From Chloroflexota bacterium (GTDB lineage: Bacteria; Chloroflexota; UBA6077; CF-72), in assembly GCA_016191465.1 (NCBI GenBank), contig JACPOP010000015.1, positions 62,001 to 126,000 on the forward strand: a stretch of DNA of 64,000 bases, given 5' to 3'. The notes under the pieces are model-generated. The model had not been told where the DNA came from and searched no databases. It saw nothing but the letters and a program-made list of their open reading frames with translations. This document shows, one piece after another, positions 15,724 to 25,800 of the stretch. Made by a program: the position numbers and the translations under genes. Every line of letters begins with the position of its first letter. Within the stretch, counting starts at the first letter, position 1.

Positions 15724-16140
15724 CTAGATGCTCCCCCGTACCCCTGCCGCCCGCCACGCCACGACGGCTGATGTCTCGATGGTCGCAAGGCTGTAGTCAG
15801 TTTCCTCGGCGCCGTTGAACGCCGCATGCGCCTCCGCAACGCAGTCCATCACGTGCGCCTCGGCGTCTGCCTGGTCAGTGGCCTTGAACCCGCACGGACA
15901 ACCGTCCTTGCTGACGCAGGCTGAGAACATGGCGTGGACCTGCTCGCGGCACGAACCGTCGCCCGTGATCGGGTGCCAGGTGGCTGAGCCACAGGACGTG
16001 CAATCGACACGGAGCGTATGCGTGTCGATGGTTCCGCGTGGGGTAGTTTCCCGCTGCGGTGTCGTGGTCGTCTCGGCGTTGCAGTGGTCACAGCGGACGG
16101 CAACCGTGCCGTCCGCGTTCGTGGCGCGCGGACGGATCAT
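15724..16140 (-). CDS. Cys-rich zinc-binding phage protein (138 aa)
   Basis: The ATG at 16140 overlaps the previous stop (ATGA). Longer frames upstream are inside the fibre gene. Cys pairs CDHC, CTSC, C...CPCGF and H..DC suggest two zinc sites. The C-terminal tail is acidic and helical. The function is unknown. It lies between the fibre and adaptor genes. Confidence 0.6.
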   Translation of the reverse strand: MIRPRATNADGTVAVRCDHCNAETTTTPQRETTPRGTIDTHTLRVDCTSCGSATWHPITGDGSCREQVHAMFSACVSKDGCPCGFKATDQADAEAHVMDCVAEAHAAFNGAEETDYSLATIETSAVVAWRAAGVRGSI

Positions 16141-17705
16141 GGGTTGGCCTCCACGGTAACCCCATCTGCTGTGGATGAGGCCCAGGTAAGTGCGGCACCC
16201 GCCGCCAGGGTTGTCGTGTAGAAGTCTGCTGCGTACCGTCCAGCGGCCCCGAGGGTCGGCTGGTTGCAATTGCTGACCGTCCACGTCCCAACACGAGTGA
16301 ATGTCGGAGGGACAGGCTTGACCGCCCTGTAGAAAAAGGTCCCGCCAAACTGCGTCCCAGCGCCTGCCCCATTCCCGCGGATTGATGGCACGCCCGCAGG
16401 ATCGCCTACTGTCGTCTCGTAGTAGCGGAGGCACCGCTCCAGGTCGTCGGCTGGGTGGAGTGGCACGTAGTCCGCCGCCACGGAGCCGACGGTCAGCATC
16501 GCCTGGGCCGCGTAGAACGTGCAGGAGGCCGTCAGATAGGCGGTGTAGACCGTGATCGTGGTGGCGGTGTCGGGCACCGTCACCGTCACGCTCAGGCGCT
16601 GCCAGGTGCTCGCGCCCGTATGGTAGGCCGAGTAGGTCGTGGCGCCGCCTGTCCCGTCGGTCTGCACCGCTGCCCGCACCGCATTGGCGGTGCCTGTCCA
16701 CAGGTACACCGAGAAGCTGACCGTGCGGCCCCGAAGCTCCAGCAGTCCATCGGTGGTGAGCTTGAGCGTCTGGATTACCCCGCTGTTGGCATTGTGGGTG
16801 TACATGCCGTTGAGAGTGTTCTCGCGGCTGGGACCGTTATCCAGGGACTTCCCCACCTGGATCGTTGACGTGCCGCCGAGGAAAATTTGCCACCGATCAG
16901 CGCTGTAGGCGTTCTGTGCGGTGAACCAACCTCCGCCGCGCTGCCAGGTCTGGAATCCACCGTTCGTGAGCAGGTTCGAGCGGGCCACGTCGGCGGTTAG
17001 GGTGCTGTTGCTGTGCGTATGGGTGATGGCTGAGTAAGCTGCGTCCAAGAGGCTCTTGATGAAGTCGTAGACGCCCGCCGCCGAAACGCTGCGCATCGCG
17101 GTCAGGTCCGCGCCGATCTTGCCGACCAGGCGTGAAACACCCGTGCTATTCGACTCCGCTTCAGTGGTCATCGAGTACACGCTCGTCAAGTAGCGTGCGT
17201 CAATGTCCCCTCCCGCGTTGCGTTTGACGATGGTGTTCGGGTTGCGCTCGGTGTCCGCGCTTGCGGGGTCCTGGACCACGAGTGACGAGGCATTCAGAGC
17301 CGCCACGCCGCTGGCTGCCGCCTTCTGCGTCATCGGGATAGCGCCCGCCTGCGCGGCGGTTACCGCGTGCGGATTCGCCAGGTTTCCGATGTGGCCTGTC
17401 AGATCGGTGGCGAGCGCATAGCTTGTGGGCGGGATGGGCACGTCCACGTCCAGCGTTGAGGCGCTTGACCAGCCCGCCGCGGTCGTGGACAGGCGGACCC
17501 GCTGGGCGGTGTCCAGGTAGAACGCAAAGTGCCCCGTGCTATCCGTCGTCAGCGGATTGGCGAGGGTGAGCACACCCGTGTCGGCCACGTACAACGTGGC
17601 GCCCAGGAGCAGGCCCGTCGCGGGGTCAAGGACGCGGACGCTGGCCCCGCTGATGGCGTTGCCCTCCCGATCCTGGACCGTATCTTGATAGTGTGCGCGT
17701 GCCAC
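16137..17705 (-). CDS. Tail fibre / receptor-binding protein (522 aa)
   Basis: The GTG at 17705 has GGGGAG just upstream, so a GTG 18 bp earlier is not needed. The N-terminal domain (DREGNAISGASVRVLDP) is carboxypeptidase-regulatory-like. A middle HTHSN motif is typical of phage fibres. The C-terminal ~250 residues contain a jelly-roll-like module (NLLTNGGFQTWQRGG...ADRWQIF...YVPLHPADDLERCLRYYE), which in many phage fibres is carbohydrate-binding. It probably contacts the host envelope. Confidence 0.7.
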   Translation of the reverse strand: MARAHYQDTVQDREGNAISGASVRVLDPATGLLLGATLYVADTGVLTLANPLTTDSTGHFAFYLDTAQRVRLSTTAAGWSSASTLDVDVPIPPTSYALATDLTGHIGNLANPHAVTAAQAGAIPMTQKAAASGVAALNASSLVVQDPASADTERNPNTIVKRNAGGDIDARYLTSVYSMTTEAESNSTGVSRLVGKIGADLTAMRSVSAAGVYDFIKSLLDAAYSAITHTHSNSTLTADVARSNLLTNGGFQTWQRGGGWFTAQNAYSADRWQIFLGGTSTIQVGKSLDNGPSRENTLNGMYTHNANSGVIQTLKLTTDGLLELRGRTVSFSVYLWTGTANAVRAAVQTDGTGGATTYSAYHTGASTWQRLSVTVTVPDTATTITVYTAYLTASCTFYAAQAMLTVGSVAADYVPLHPADDLERCLRYYETTVGDPAGVPSIRGNGAGAGTQFGGTFFYRAVKPVPPTFTRVGTWTVSNCNQPTLGAAGRYAADFYTTTLAAGAALTWASSTADGVTVEANP

Positions 17706-17725
17706 GTCGTACTCCCCTGTCACCG

Positions 17726-17756
17726 AAAAGGGCAGCGGAGCCGAAGCTCCGCTGCC
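17726..17756 (-). terminator. Internal terminator between capsid and tail modules
   Basis: Perfect 11-bp stem GGCAGCGGAGC / GCTCCGCTGCC (17731-17756). On the minus strand it has a TTCG loop and is followed by CTTTTCGG. It lies after the cement-like gene and before the fibre gene, so it can set capsid over tail transcript levels. Confidence 0.85.
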
Positions 17757-17783
17757 ATTCTCTGCTCAACCCGAGCGAACGAA

Positions 17784-18203
17784 CTAGTTGTTGAACGGGT
17801 TGCGCGGTCCCTCACGGTTGCCCGTGGTCAGACCAATCGTGGTGTTCCCAAAGCTGGGTGTGGTACCCGCCACGGTCGGAACAACCCGCACGTACTGGTA
17901 GTGCGACTGGGCGCGGGTGGAGTACTCACCCTTCGCCGTGATCTGCGGGAGGGTTTTCTTCTCCCGCACGACGGTGAAAGCGACGGTGTCCGAAAACTGG
18001 ACTTCGCAGTCCAGCGTCGGGGTGGTTCCTGTCGCCAGGGGCACGTTCACCGTGATGTACGCACCCTGCGGCCCTGTGCCGCCCTTGCCCAGGTCAATGA
18101 CCTTCTTGCCGCTTGACGCGGTGGTGCTGGTCACCCCCGCCTCTGAGGCCGTCAGGGCGCCCGTGACGCTCCCGTCACGAAAGAAATCACTCGAATGCCA
18201 CAT
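17784..18203 (-). CDS. Putative capsid cement/decoration protein (139 aa)
   Basis: ATG at 18203, three bases after the capsid gene stop. The product is beta-rich with small residues (GPQGAYITVNVPLATGTTP, YQYVRVVPTVAGTTP). Such a small protein immediately after the major capsid gene, with no Cys and high Thr/Gly, is typical of decoration proteins. No exact family is identified. Confidence 0.5.
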   Translation of the reverse strand: MWHSSDFFRDGSVTGALTASEAGVTSTTASSGKKVIDLGKGGTGPQGAYITVNVPLATGTTPTLDCEVQFSDTVAFTVVREKKTLPQITAKGEYSTRAQSHYQYVRVVPTVAGTTPSFGNTTIGLTTGNREGPRNPFNN

Positions 18204-18205
18204 GC

Positions 18206-19132
18206 TCAGGCCACCTTGATGTTCTTGAGGCCCGCGATGGACCAGGGGTTCGGATTGCCATACCCGAAGACCCACTCCACGTCGGTGCGCTCCACCTTGG
18301 TCCCCGACACGCGGCCGAGGTCCTTGACGGTGAGGGGCAGGAACTCCTTCATGTGGAAGAAGTCGCCGCCCGTGCGAACCAGGTAGATGGGGCTCAGGGT
18401 TGCCGTGACGGGGATGATCTGGGTCTTCTGATCGGACTTGCGTCCGCAGTCGATGATCTTGGCGCCGCGATACTCCCCGATCTGCCGACCGAACTGGTCC
18501 ACGTTCGAGGCCCACAGGCCCTTGCGCATCAGGATGGAACGGAGCACCTGCTTGACCTGGCGGTTGACCAGGAGCAGATTCGCCTTTTCCTCCAGCGTGT
18601 CGATGAGCTGGTCCAGCAGGTCGATGAAGGCCAGGCCGTTCGCGTCGCGGCTGGCGCCCGTGCTCAGGTCCAGGCTCGCGGCATCGAGCTGAAGCTCGGC
18701 CGCGGCCTGCCCCAGGCGGTAGGAAATCCCCGCGGGGGTCTTGCGGCTGATGGTGGGATCACCATTCACCAGCACGTCGTTGAACTCGTAGGCCGAGGCC
18801 CGCGCGAACATCGACACGTGCTGCTGCATCGGGTCCTTCGCCAGCGACTTGTCTTTGCGCAGCAGGTAGTCGATCTCGATCTGCGCACCCATCGAGTAGA
18901 CGGTTTCCTCTACCCAGTCCCAGGCACCCTTGGATTCTGCGTGCTGGTCGCCCAGGTCACGCCAGGACATCGAGGGGAGGGTCGTGGTCTGCACGTCCCG
19001 CGTCTTCAGCGAGTCAACGCTGACAGAGGGGATGAACTGTGCCAGGTCACGCTCCTCCAGAAAGATGTCCATGAAGCCCTTGGTGAGAGGGTCCTTCTGG
19101 AGCTTGGCGACATCCGCCAGTGTAATAGCCAT
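18206..19132 (-). CDS. Major capsid protein, HK97-like
   Basis: 308 aa with ATG at 19132. It lies directly after a scaffold-like gene, as major capsid genes usually do. It has an N-terminal arm (MAITLADVAKLQKDPLTKGF), a P-domain-like stretch and the long helix LAFIDLLDQLIDTLEEKANL followed by VNRQVKQVLRSIL, a pattern seen in HK97-fold capsids. It is the most probable shell protein because no other candidate of right size and place exists. Confidence 0.8.
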   Translation of the reverse strand: MAITLADVAKLQKDPLTKGFMDIFLEERDLAQFIPSVSVDSLKTRDVQTTTLPSMSWRDLGDQHAESKGAWDWVEETVYSMGAQIEIDYLLRKDKSLAKDPMQQHVSMFARASAYEFNDVLVNGDPTISRKTPAGISYRLGQAAAELQLDAASLDLSTGASRDANGLAFIDLLDQLIDTLEEKANLLLVNRQVKQVLRSILMRKGLWASNVDQFGRQIGEYRGAKIIDCGRKSDQKTQIIPVTATLSPIYLVRTGGDFFHMKEFLPLTVKDLGRVSGTKVERTDVEWVFGYGNPNPWSIAGLKNIKVA

Positions 19133-19158
19133 GTGTGTGTTCCTGTTTCTTCAGTGAG

Positions 19159-19845
19159 TTACGTTCGTTTTCGGTTCTGGCGGTAGTACCAGGACAGCAG
19201 GTCTTCGCCCCGCTTCTCGCCCCAGGCAGGACCGCCGCTCGCGGAGCCCGCGCCTTCCATGCGGTCCACGCCAGAAGCCTTCCGCTCCTGGAGCTTCACC
19301 GCGTTCTGCTGCACGCTCAGCGTTTGGGCCACGGTCTGCATCGTTTCGGCATCACCGAACTTCAGCAGTGTGTCCACGGGTACCCCGTACTGCGTGCTCA
19401 GGTGCTGGGCAAACAGCGGTTTGGCCAGCTCGTTGAGCTGCGCCTCCTGCTGTGCCAGTTGCGTCCTGGCCGCTGCGGAGGCCCGCTCGTTGACAATGCG
19501 CGCGTACTCGGATTTCTCCGACGCCGCGTCCTCGGGTGCCAGCCCCTGCCAGCGTGATTCCAGCAGGGCCATCTCCATGTTCTGGAGGCTCTGCTGGTAC
19601 TGCTCGTTCTGGCGCTGGATGTCCGAGATGCGCCTGTCGTACGTGGACCTGAGCTTGTTCAGGTCTTCTTCAGGAATGAGCCGCGCCTCTTTTGGCGTCC
19701 CACCGCTCGGTGTTTGTGCGGTCGTCTCCTGTCCACCACCAGACGGGGCATCCTGTGACTCAGTCGCAGAAATCCCGCTGTTGGTCGACGTATCGTCGGA
19801 AACTCCGCCCTCGTTTGCGGCGAACCCGTTGAGTTCGGTGTCCAA
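19159..19845 (-). CDS. Capsid scaffolding protein
   Basis: 228 aa. The TTG start at 19845 is supported by GGGAG five bases upstream. The N-terminus is acidic, Ser/Gly-rich and disordered. The middle is a strong coiled coil (DRRISDIQRQNEQYQQSLQ) and the C-terminus is helical and basic. This composition, and the location directly upstream of the capsid gene, are hallmarks of scaffolds. No protease domain is seen in it. Confidence 0.75.
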   Translation of the reverse strand: MDTELNGFAANEGGVSDDTSTNSGISATESQDAPSGGGQETTAQTPSGGTPKEARLIPEEDLNKLRSTYDRRISDIQRQNEQYQQSLQNMEMALLESRWQGLAPEDAASEKSEYARIVNERASAAARTQLAQQEAQLNELAKPLFAQHLSTQYGVPVDTLLKFGDAETMQTVAQTLSVQQNAVKLQERKASGVDRMEGAGSASGGPAWGEKRGEDLLSWYYRQNRKRT

Positions 19846-19856
19846 TGGTGCTCCCC

Positions 19857-22800
19857 CTATGGGTTGGTACGGCCGCCACGGCCGAGCAGGTAGCGCGTCA
19901 CGGCAAACGCCGTGTCGGGGTCAGCCATCAGCGCGGCCCGTTCGGCGGGGCTGGCCGAGAGGTACCGTGAGAGGTACTGTTGCTCGGTCGGTGTCCCCCG
20001 ACGCGCCGCACCCAGCTCGGGAGCGGGCGCGGTCGGGCTGTACGCCTGGCTGGCAAGGGCGGGGGTTTCCCCGCCCAGGTCAAAGATGTAGTACCGCAGC
20101 AGCTTCTGCTGCTGCTCGGGCGCGAGGCGTGACGCCTCCTCGTACGAGACCCCCAGGCGGTCCAGGTAGTTCCTGAACGCCTGCCGCTGGACCACCATCT
20201 GCGAGAGCAGCACGCCAGGCCGTGTCTGGATCATCTGTTCCAGCTCGGTGTTGAGGCCGCTGCTCTTCTGAAGGCGGTACTGGCCCTGCGCCGCGGGGCC
20301 TGCCGTCGGGTCGTAGGTCGGGGCCGCACTGTTGGCCTGTGCCTGGCGGATCGCCTTCTCGCCGCCACTGATCGGCTGCACCTGCGCGCCCGTGGCCCAG
20401 CCCGTCAGGGTCTGGAGCGCCGTGGCGTTCGCCGCCTGCCGCGCCGCGTCCTGGTAGACACGACTGGAAGGGTCCAGCATGAACCTGTCGTAGGCACCAG
20501 GCTGGCCTGCCTCAACGGCCATCTCCGCGATACGGCGGCGGACCGCGCCGTCGTTCGTCTGACCCGCCAGGGCCGCGGGGGCACCCTCGATGTTCACGGG
20601 CCGCCCGAGGGCCAGCCCGCCCACGGCGTTCAGCACGCCCGCCTGCGGGATCAGGCCCAGCGAGCGGCTATTCGGCCCCAGGAGCTGGTCCCCCGAGAGG
20701 GCGTTCACCCCATGGAGGCCCGCCTGGAGGGGCGGCGTGAGTGAGAAGCCCGCGTTCGAGAGGCCCTGGATGGCCTCGCCTGGCGCCGTCAGCGTTGGGT
20801 CGGGCTTGATGAGCTGCTTGGCCAGCGGCTTGAGCTGCTGGTACAGCGAGAGGTAGCTGAGCGGATCGCTCAGAATCTCGGCGTTCGGTCCAAACAGGGT
20901 CTCCGCGATCTTGGTCGAGAGGTCGCCGCCCGAGGTCATCCCGACCGAGCGGGTCGTGAGCCCACGCTCCGTGCGCTGCTGCTCCGTGCCGCGGGCGTAC
21001 GAGAAGATCGTGGCCGCCACCGCGGGGTTCTGCGCCAGAATCTGCGGGTAGTACACCAGGTTCCGTGTGGAGAACACGTGGAACAGCAGGACGCTCCGCA
21101 GGAAGGTGTCGAAGTTCGTCTGGTACCGATAGTTGAAGTGGATGCGGTCGGCCAGCGCCGCGCCCGCGCTATCCCCCTGGCGGAGGATCGTGTTCCAGTC
21201 GTTCAGGAGCTGCCGCGCCTGCGGCGCATCGCCCAGCAGGCCCTTGAGCTGGGTGGGTCCCAGCTTGCCCTGGCTCTCCAGGACGCTCAGGCCCGCCTCC
21301 TTCCCCGCGGCGGCCTCCACCTGCCGTGCGAAGTCGGGCAGCACCTGAAGCAGCGAGCGCTGCTTGCCCTGGATGTAGGCCGATAGGCGCGCCGATTCCT
21401 CCAGGTAGGAGGTCAGCGCACGAGACTTCTGCTCCGCCGTGCGCAGGAAGGGAACCCGCTGCCAGGCCAGCTCCATCGACCGCCCGAAGCCGTCCACGAC
21501 AGAGCGCGGTGCCTCGATCAGGTTCACCCCCTCGTTGGTCCCGACCAGCTTGTCCCCGATACGGAACCGACCTTTACCAAACCCCGTGCGGGACAGCTCA
21601 CCTGCCCGCGCGGGGTCCTTGAGCTGCTCCCACGCACCAAGGTATTCCGCGACCGTGGAGCCCTTGAGCCAGGGCTGGATGCCCTCCCCGATCCAGGACT
21701 TGAAGGCCTGGTCGGTGACGTTGAAAATCTGGAACCGCGGCGAGAGCAGCGCCAGCGGGCGGTAGTAGCGGTTGTACGTGCCCAGCGCCTTGAAGACGGG
21801 GTTCGTGCCGAGGGCATCCCCGACCCTCTCCAGCCAGTTCTGGCCACCCGCGGCCCGCTCAATGTCCCGCTGCCGCGCGACCGCGAGGCGGTCGGCCAGC
21901 GTGCCCGTCTGGGCGTTTGGCGCCAGGAGGTCCTGCTGGTACTTGGCGTCCAGCGTCTTGAGCTTTCCCACACCCGCCTGGGTGGCGGGCAGCTCCAGGG
22001 CGCGGCTCACGGCCGCGCGGTCCTTCAGGAAGTCGTAGACGGTCGAAAAGGTGCGTCCCTGGGCAGCACCCAGCGCGTCCAGCGTCTCGCGGGCAAGGGC
22101 GGTGTCATCCTGGACGGTCTGCACGGCGCCGCCAATGCGGCTGGCCGCCCGATCCAGTTTCGTTACATCGACGCCTGTACCAAAGAGTGCCTTCGAGGCG
22201 TCCACGGCGGGGGCTAGTTGCTGCGGGGCGGCGCCCCCTGGGGCGGCTGGAACAGGAACAGCGTTGGCTGCTGGCGGGGCCAGGGCGCCTGGCGCGGGAG
22301 CTGGCGCTTGACCGATTGTGGACGGGAGCTGGGTTTGTGCGGCACGGGTCGTCAGGTCCTTCCCCTCGAACGTGGTAATGCGGGCACCGATCACGTCGCT
22401 GAAGAAGGGGGTGACCCCTGCCTGCGCCAGCGCGTCGCGCGTAACCTGCGCGGTCTTGGTCCGCCAGGCCTCGGCGGCGGCGGGATAGAAGCTGCCAGCG
22501 GCCTGCTGCGGCGTCTGGGCGATGGCCGTGACGCGGAACGCCGACTCGTTGAAGCCTGCGTTTGGCTCAATGCCCACCTGGAGGAAATGGCCCGTCTTCT
22601 GAAGGGCGGCGGCGGCAAGCTCCGCCTCCTGGAGCGTGTCGAAGGCCGCGCGGGCGACGGGCTCCTTGCCCTGCCCGAACTCCACCGACAGCATCTTCGG
22701 GGCGCCCATCCGCTGGGCCACCGCGGCCATCTGGCCCACCAGGTTCTTCGTGGGCCTGAAGTTGCTCAGGTTGGCGGCGAGCATCTCGCCCTGCGGCCCC

Positions 22801-25800
22801 GTCGTCCGCCAGAACGCCATCGGCTGCTTCAGGACGCTGTCCGCCAGGTCCCCGAGGGCCTTCGCGGTACTGCCCAGCGCCTCCAGGCTGGTGGTTGGGA
22901 TCAGCAGCCGCACGTCCCGCGCGGCGCGGCCCGCGGGCGCCTTCGCCGCCGAGGTGACGACCGCCCAGGCGCCGTTCTTGAGGGTCGTGAGCTGGCCAGG
23001 CCGAAGGCCCAGCACGACCGCCGCGTTCAGCGGGTTGAAGCCCCCCGACGTGTACGTGACGTTGCCGTCCGCGTCCACACTCGGTGTCGGGGCAAAACCC
23101 GCGACCGTGGCGCCGCCGAGGCGGGCCTTGACGGCGGGGTCCGCGGCCACGTCCCTGAACAGCGCCGAGGCGCGGTTGATGAGCCGCCCCGTGTCGGATT
23201 TCTGCGACCAGCTAAAGGCGTTCCGCACCCAGCTATCGAAGCTGGCGGGGCTCTCCGCGTACCATTGCAGGAACTGGTCAAGCGTCTCGTTCGAGAGCGC
23301 GAGGCGGTCCATGATGCCCCGCAGCTCTCGCTCCGCGGGCGGGCGCAAGACCGCTTCCCCCTGGCGCAGGATCGCCTGCACCTCGGGGGTGACTTTGCCT
23401 GCTCCTCTGAGGAAGATCAGCTCACCCGTCTTCAGGTTGTAAATGGCTTCCTGGTTGGCCGCCTGGCCCATCTGAACGGCCTGCTTGAAGTCGCGGACAA
23501 TCTGCGAGTTGTCCATGTACATCAAACCGTTGTCCAGCCAGAGGCCGATGAGGTTCCCCTCCTGCCAGCGGGTGCGGACCCAATCCCGCAGCACCGTGGT
23601 CGTGAAGTCCTTCAGCGGGACGGTCCGCTCAGTGTCCTTGATGGGCGAGAGAGAGTAGCCCTCAGTGGTGGGGACGGGCTCCAGCGTCTCGGGACTCAGG
23701 GTCGCCCCACCATCCCGCTTAGCTACATCAACTGCCTTGACGTACAGCGGTTCGGGGAGTTCGTGGGGCAAAACGGACTTACCAGCGGCAGCAGCACCCC
23801 CCTGGCTCCGCGTGGCCGCGATCTCGGCCGCCGCCTCGGGGCTGACCACGGGGCGGACCTGGTTCTTCGCATCCGCAATGACCGACTTGATGGCGCTGCG
23901 CAGCGAGCTATCGACGGCGTCGGGGTTCTCCCTGGCCACCTGCTCCACGATCTGCTGCTCAATCGTGGCCGCACGCTTCCCCGCGGCCACCTGGGCGCGG
24001 ATCGGCTCCGCGATCCCCAGCTCCTCGGCCAGGGCAATGTCCTGGTCGACCGAGCCGCGGATGCCGCGCATACGGTCGTAGTAGCTGAGCACCGCCGCCT
24101 CGGCGGGGGGTGACGCCGACGTGTTGGTGCTGGGCCGCGCCGCGGTAAACGTGTTCAGCAGCCGCGGCTCGGTGATCTCGCCATACGGGCGCACGGTGTA
24201 GCCGCCCTCGCGGGCGACATCCCGCGCCGCCTGAAGGAGGTACTGCTCCTGCTTCTGAATCGTCTGCTTGAGCTCGTTCGGGACGGTTTCGTAGGTCTGC
24301 CACAACGTGCGCAGGCGGGCGATGCTGTCGTCTGCCTGGGCGCGGAGCGCGTTGAGCGTCCGCTGGGCCACGGTGACGGGGTTCGAGACACCGACCCTGA
24401 ACAGTTTGTAGACCTCCCCCTCTGGCACCTCGACACGGGGCAACCCCAGCGCCTGCCGCGCGTCGGGTTCGGTCAGAAGCTGCCGTCGGCTCATCCCGCC
24501 CTGACCCGCGAGCGCACTCCCCTCAGCGGATGGTGCGCCGCCAAACACACGCTCGAACAGCGCCTGGGCGGCGGTGCTGTTCACCCCCTGCTGGCCACGG
24601 TTGGACGTGGCACCCGCGGCTTCCAGGGCATCCAGCAGTCCCTGGATGTTCTCGGGGATGGGCGTGCCCGACGCTTTCGCGTACTCGGCGCCGTTCCGAA
24701 TGTAGGGTGCCAGCTCGGACAGGTTCTTGAGCTGTTTCTCCGTTGACTGCGTGCTGAGCTTTTCCAGCTCGCTGGTCACCTGATCGAACATCGCGGTGGC
24801 CCAGCGCGCCATGTTCTCAGGCGTACGGGCAGCCGCCGCGGGGTCCTTCAGGCTCGCCCCGAGCTGCATGATCTCGTCGATGGACAACTTGGAGGCCCAC
24901 GTGGGTGGCGGCGGTGAGGCCGCTACGGCCCGCTGGGCCTGCTCGGTCAATCCAAGCAGCGGCCCCGTTTGCGGCGCGATGCCGCGCTCAGCAGGCGCAA
25001 CAGGCGGAAACAGGTCCGACACCAACGTTGGGCTCGGCTGGATGTCCGCTGGGCTCCCCACCATGCGGTTCCCACGGCCGCGGCCAAAGGTGCCCAGCAA
25101 CTGCTGAAGCGCCTGGCGCTGGGGTATCTGGGCCGCCGCGGGACTCACCGCCGCGTCCTGCGGCCCCGAGGTGCCGCCGATCCGATCCAGGAGCTGCCGC
25201 AGCAGCCCACCGCGGGTGCCCTCTGGGGCGGCGAGGGGCGCGGCAGCGGGCGCGGCCTCCGCCACGGGTGTGGCAAGCGGAGCCGCGCGCCGCGCCGTGG
25301 TCGAGGGTGCCGCGGTGGGTGCCGCGGGCATGACCAGGGTGGGGGCTGGTTCTGGCGCAGGTGCGGTGGCAACCGCGGCGCGCGGGCGGGGCGCCGTCGT
25401 CGGGACACCACGCTCCAGGACGGAGCGCGCTTCCGTGTACACCTGCCTGACCTGAGGAGACACAGGCTTGCCTGCCAGCAGGTCCCGATCCACGGCCGCC
25501 ACGAACTGGCGGAGCTGCGGGGTGGGAACCCCAAACACGCTCTCAGGTCCCTGCCGCACAGCAGACTGCGCCAGGTCGCGCGTGACCACGGCCGCATCAG
25601 GCGCCACGGCCGCCCCGAGGGGGGCGGTCTCGATCTGTCGCAGAATCGCCTCGGGCTTTGGGAAGACCCGCGCCTCAGATTGCACCCGCTCACGGGCGAT
25701 CTCTCCGAGGCCTACCTTCCCCTGAATGTTCAGTGGGTTCCGCGGCAGCGGGTTGGCCTGGCGGCTCAGAGCCCCCTGCATGATCTCTAACTGCTGCTGC

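Noticed and set aside
22218-24113. 631-aa plus-strand frame inside the giant virion gene
   Set aside because: Arg/Gly-rich, no motif, antisense to a coherent large protein.
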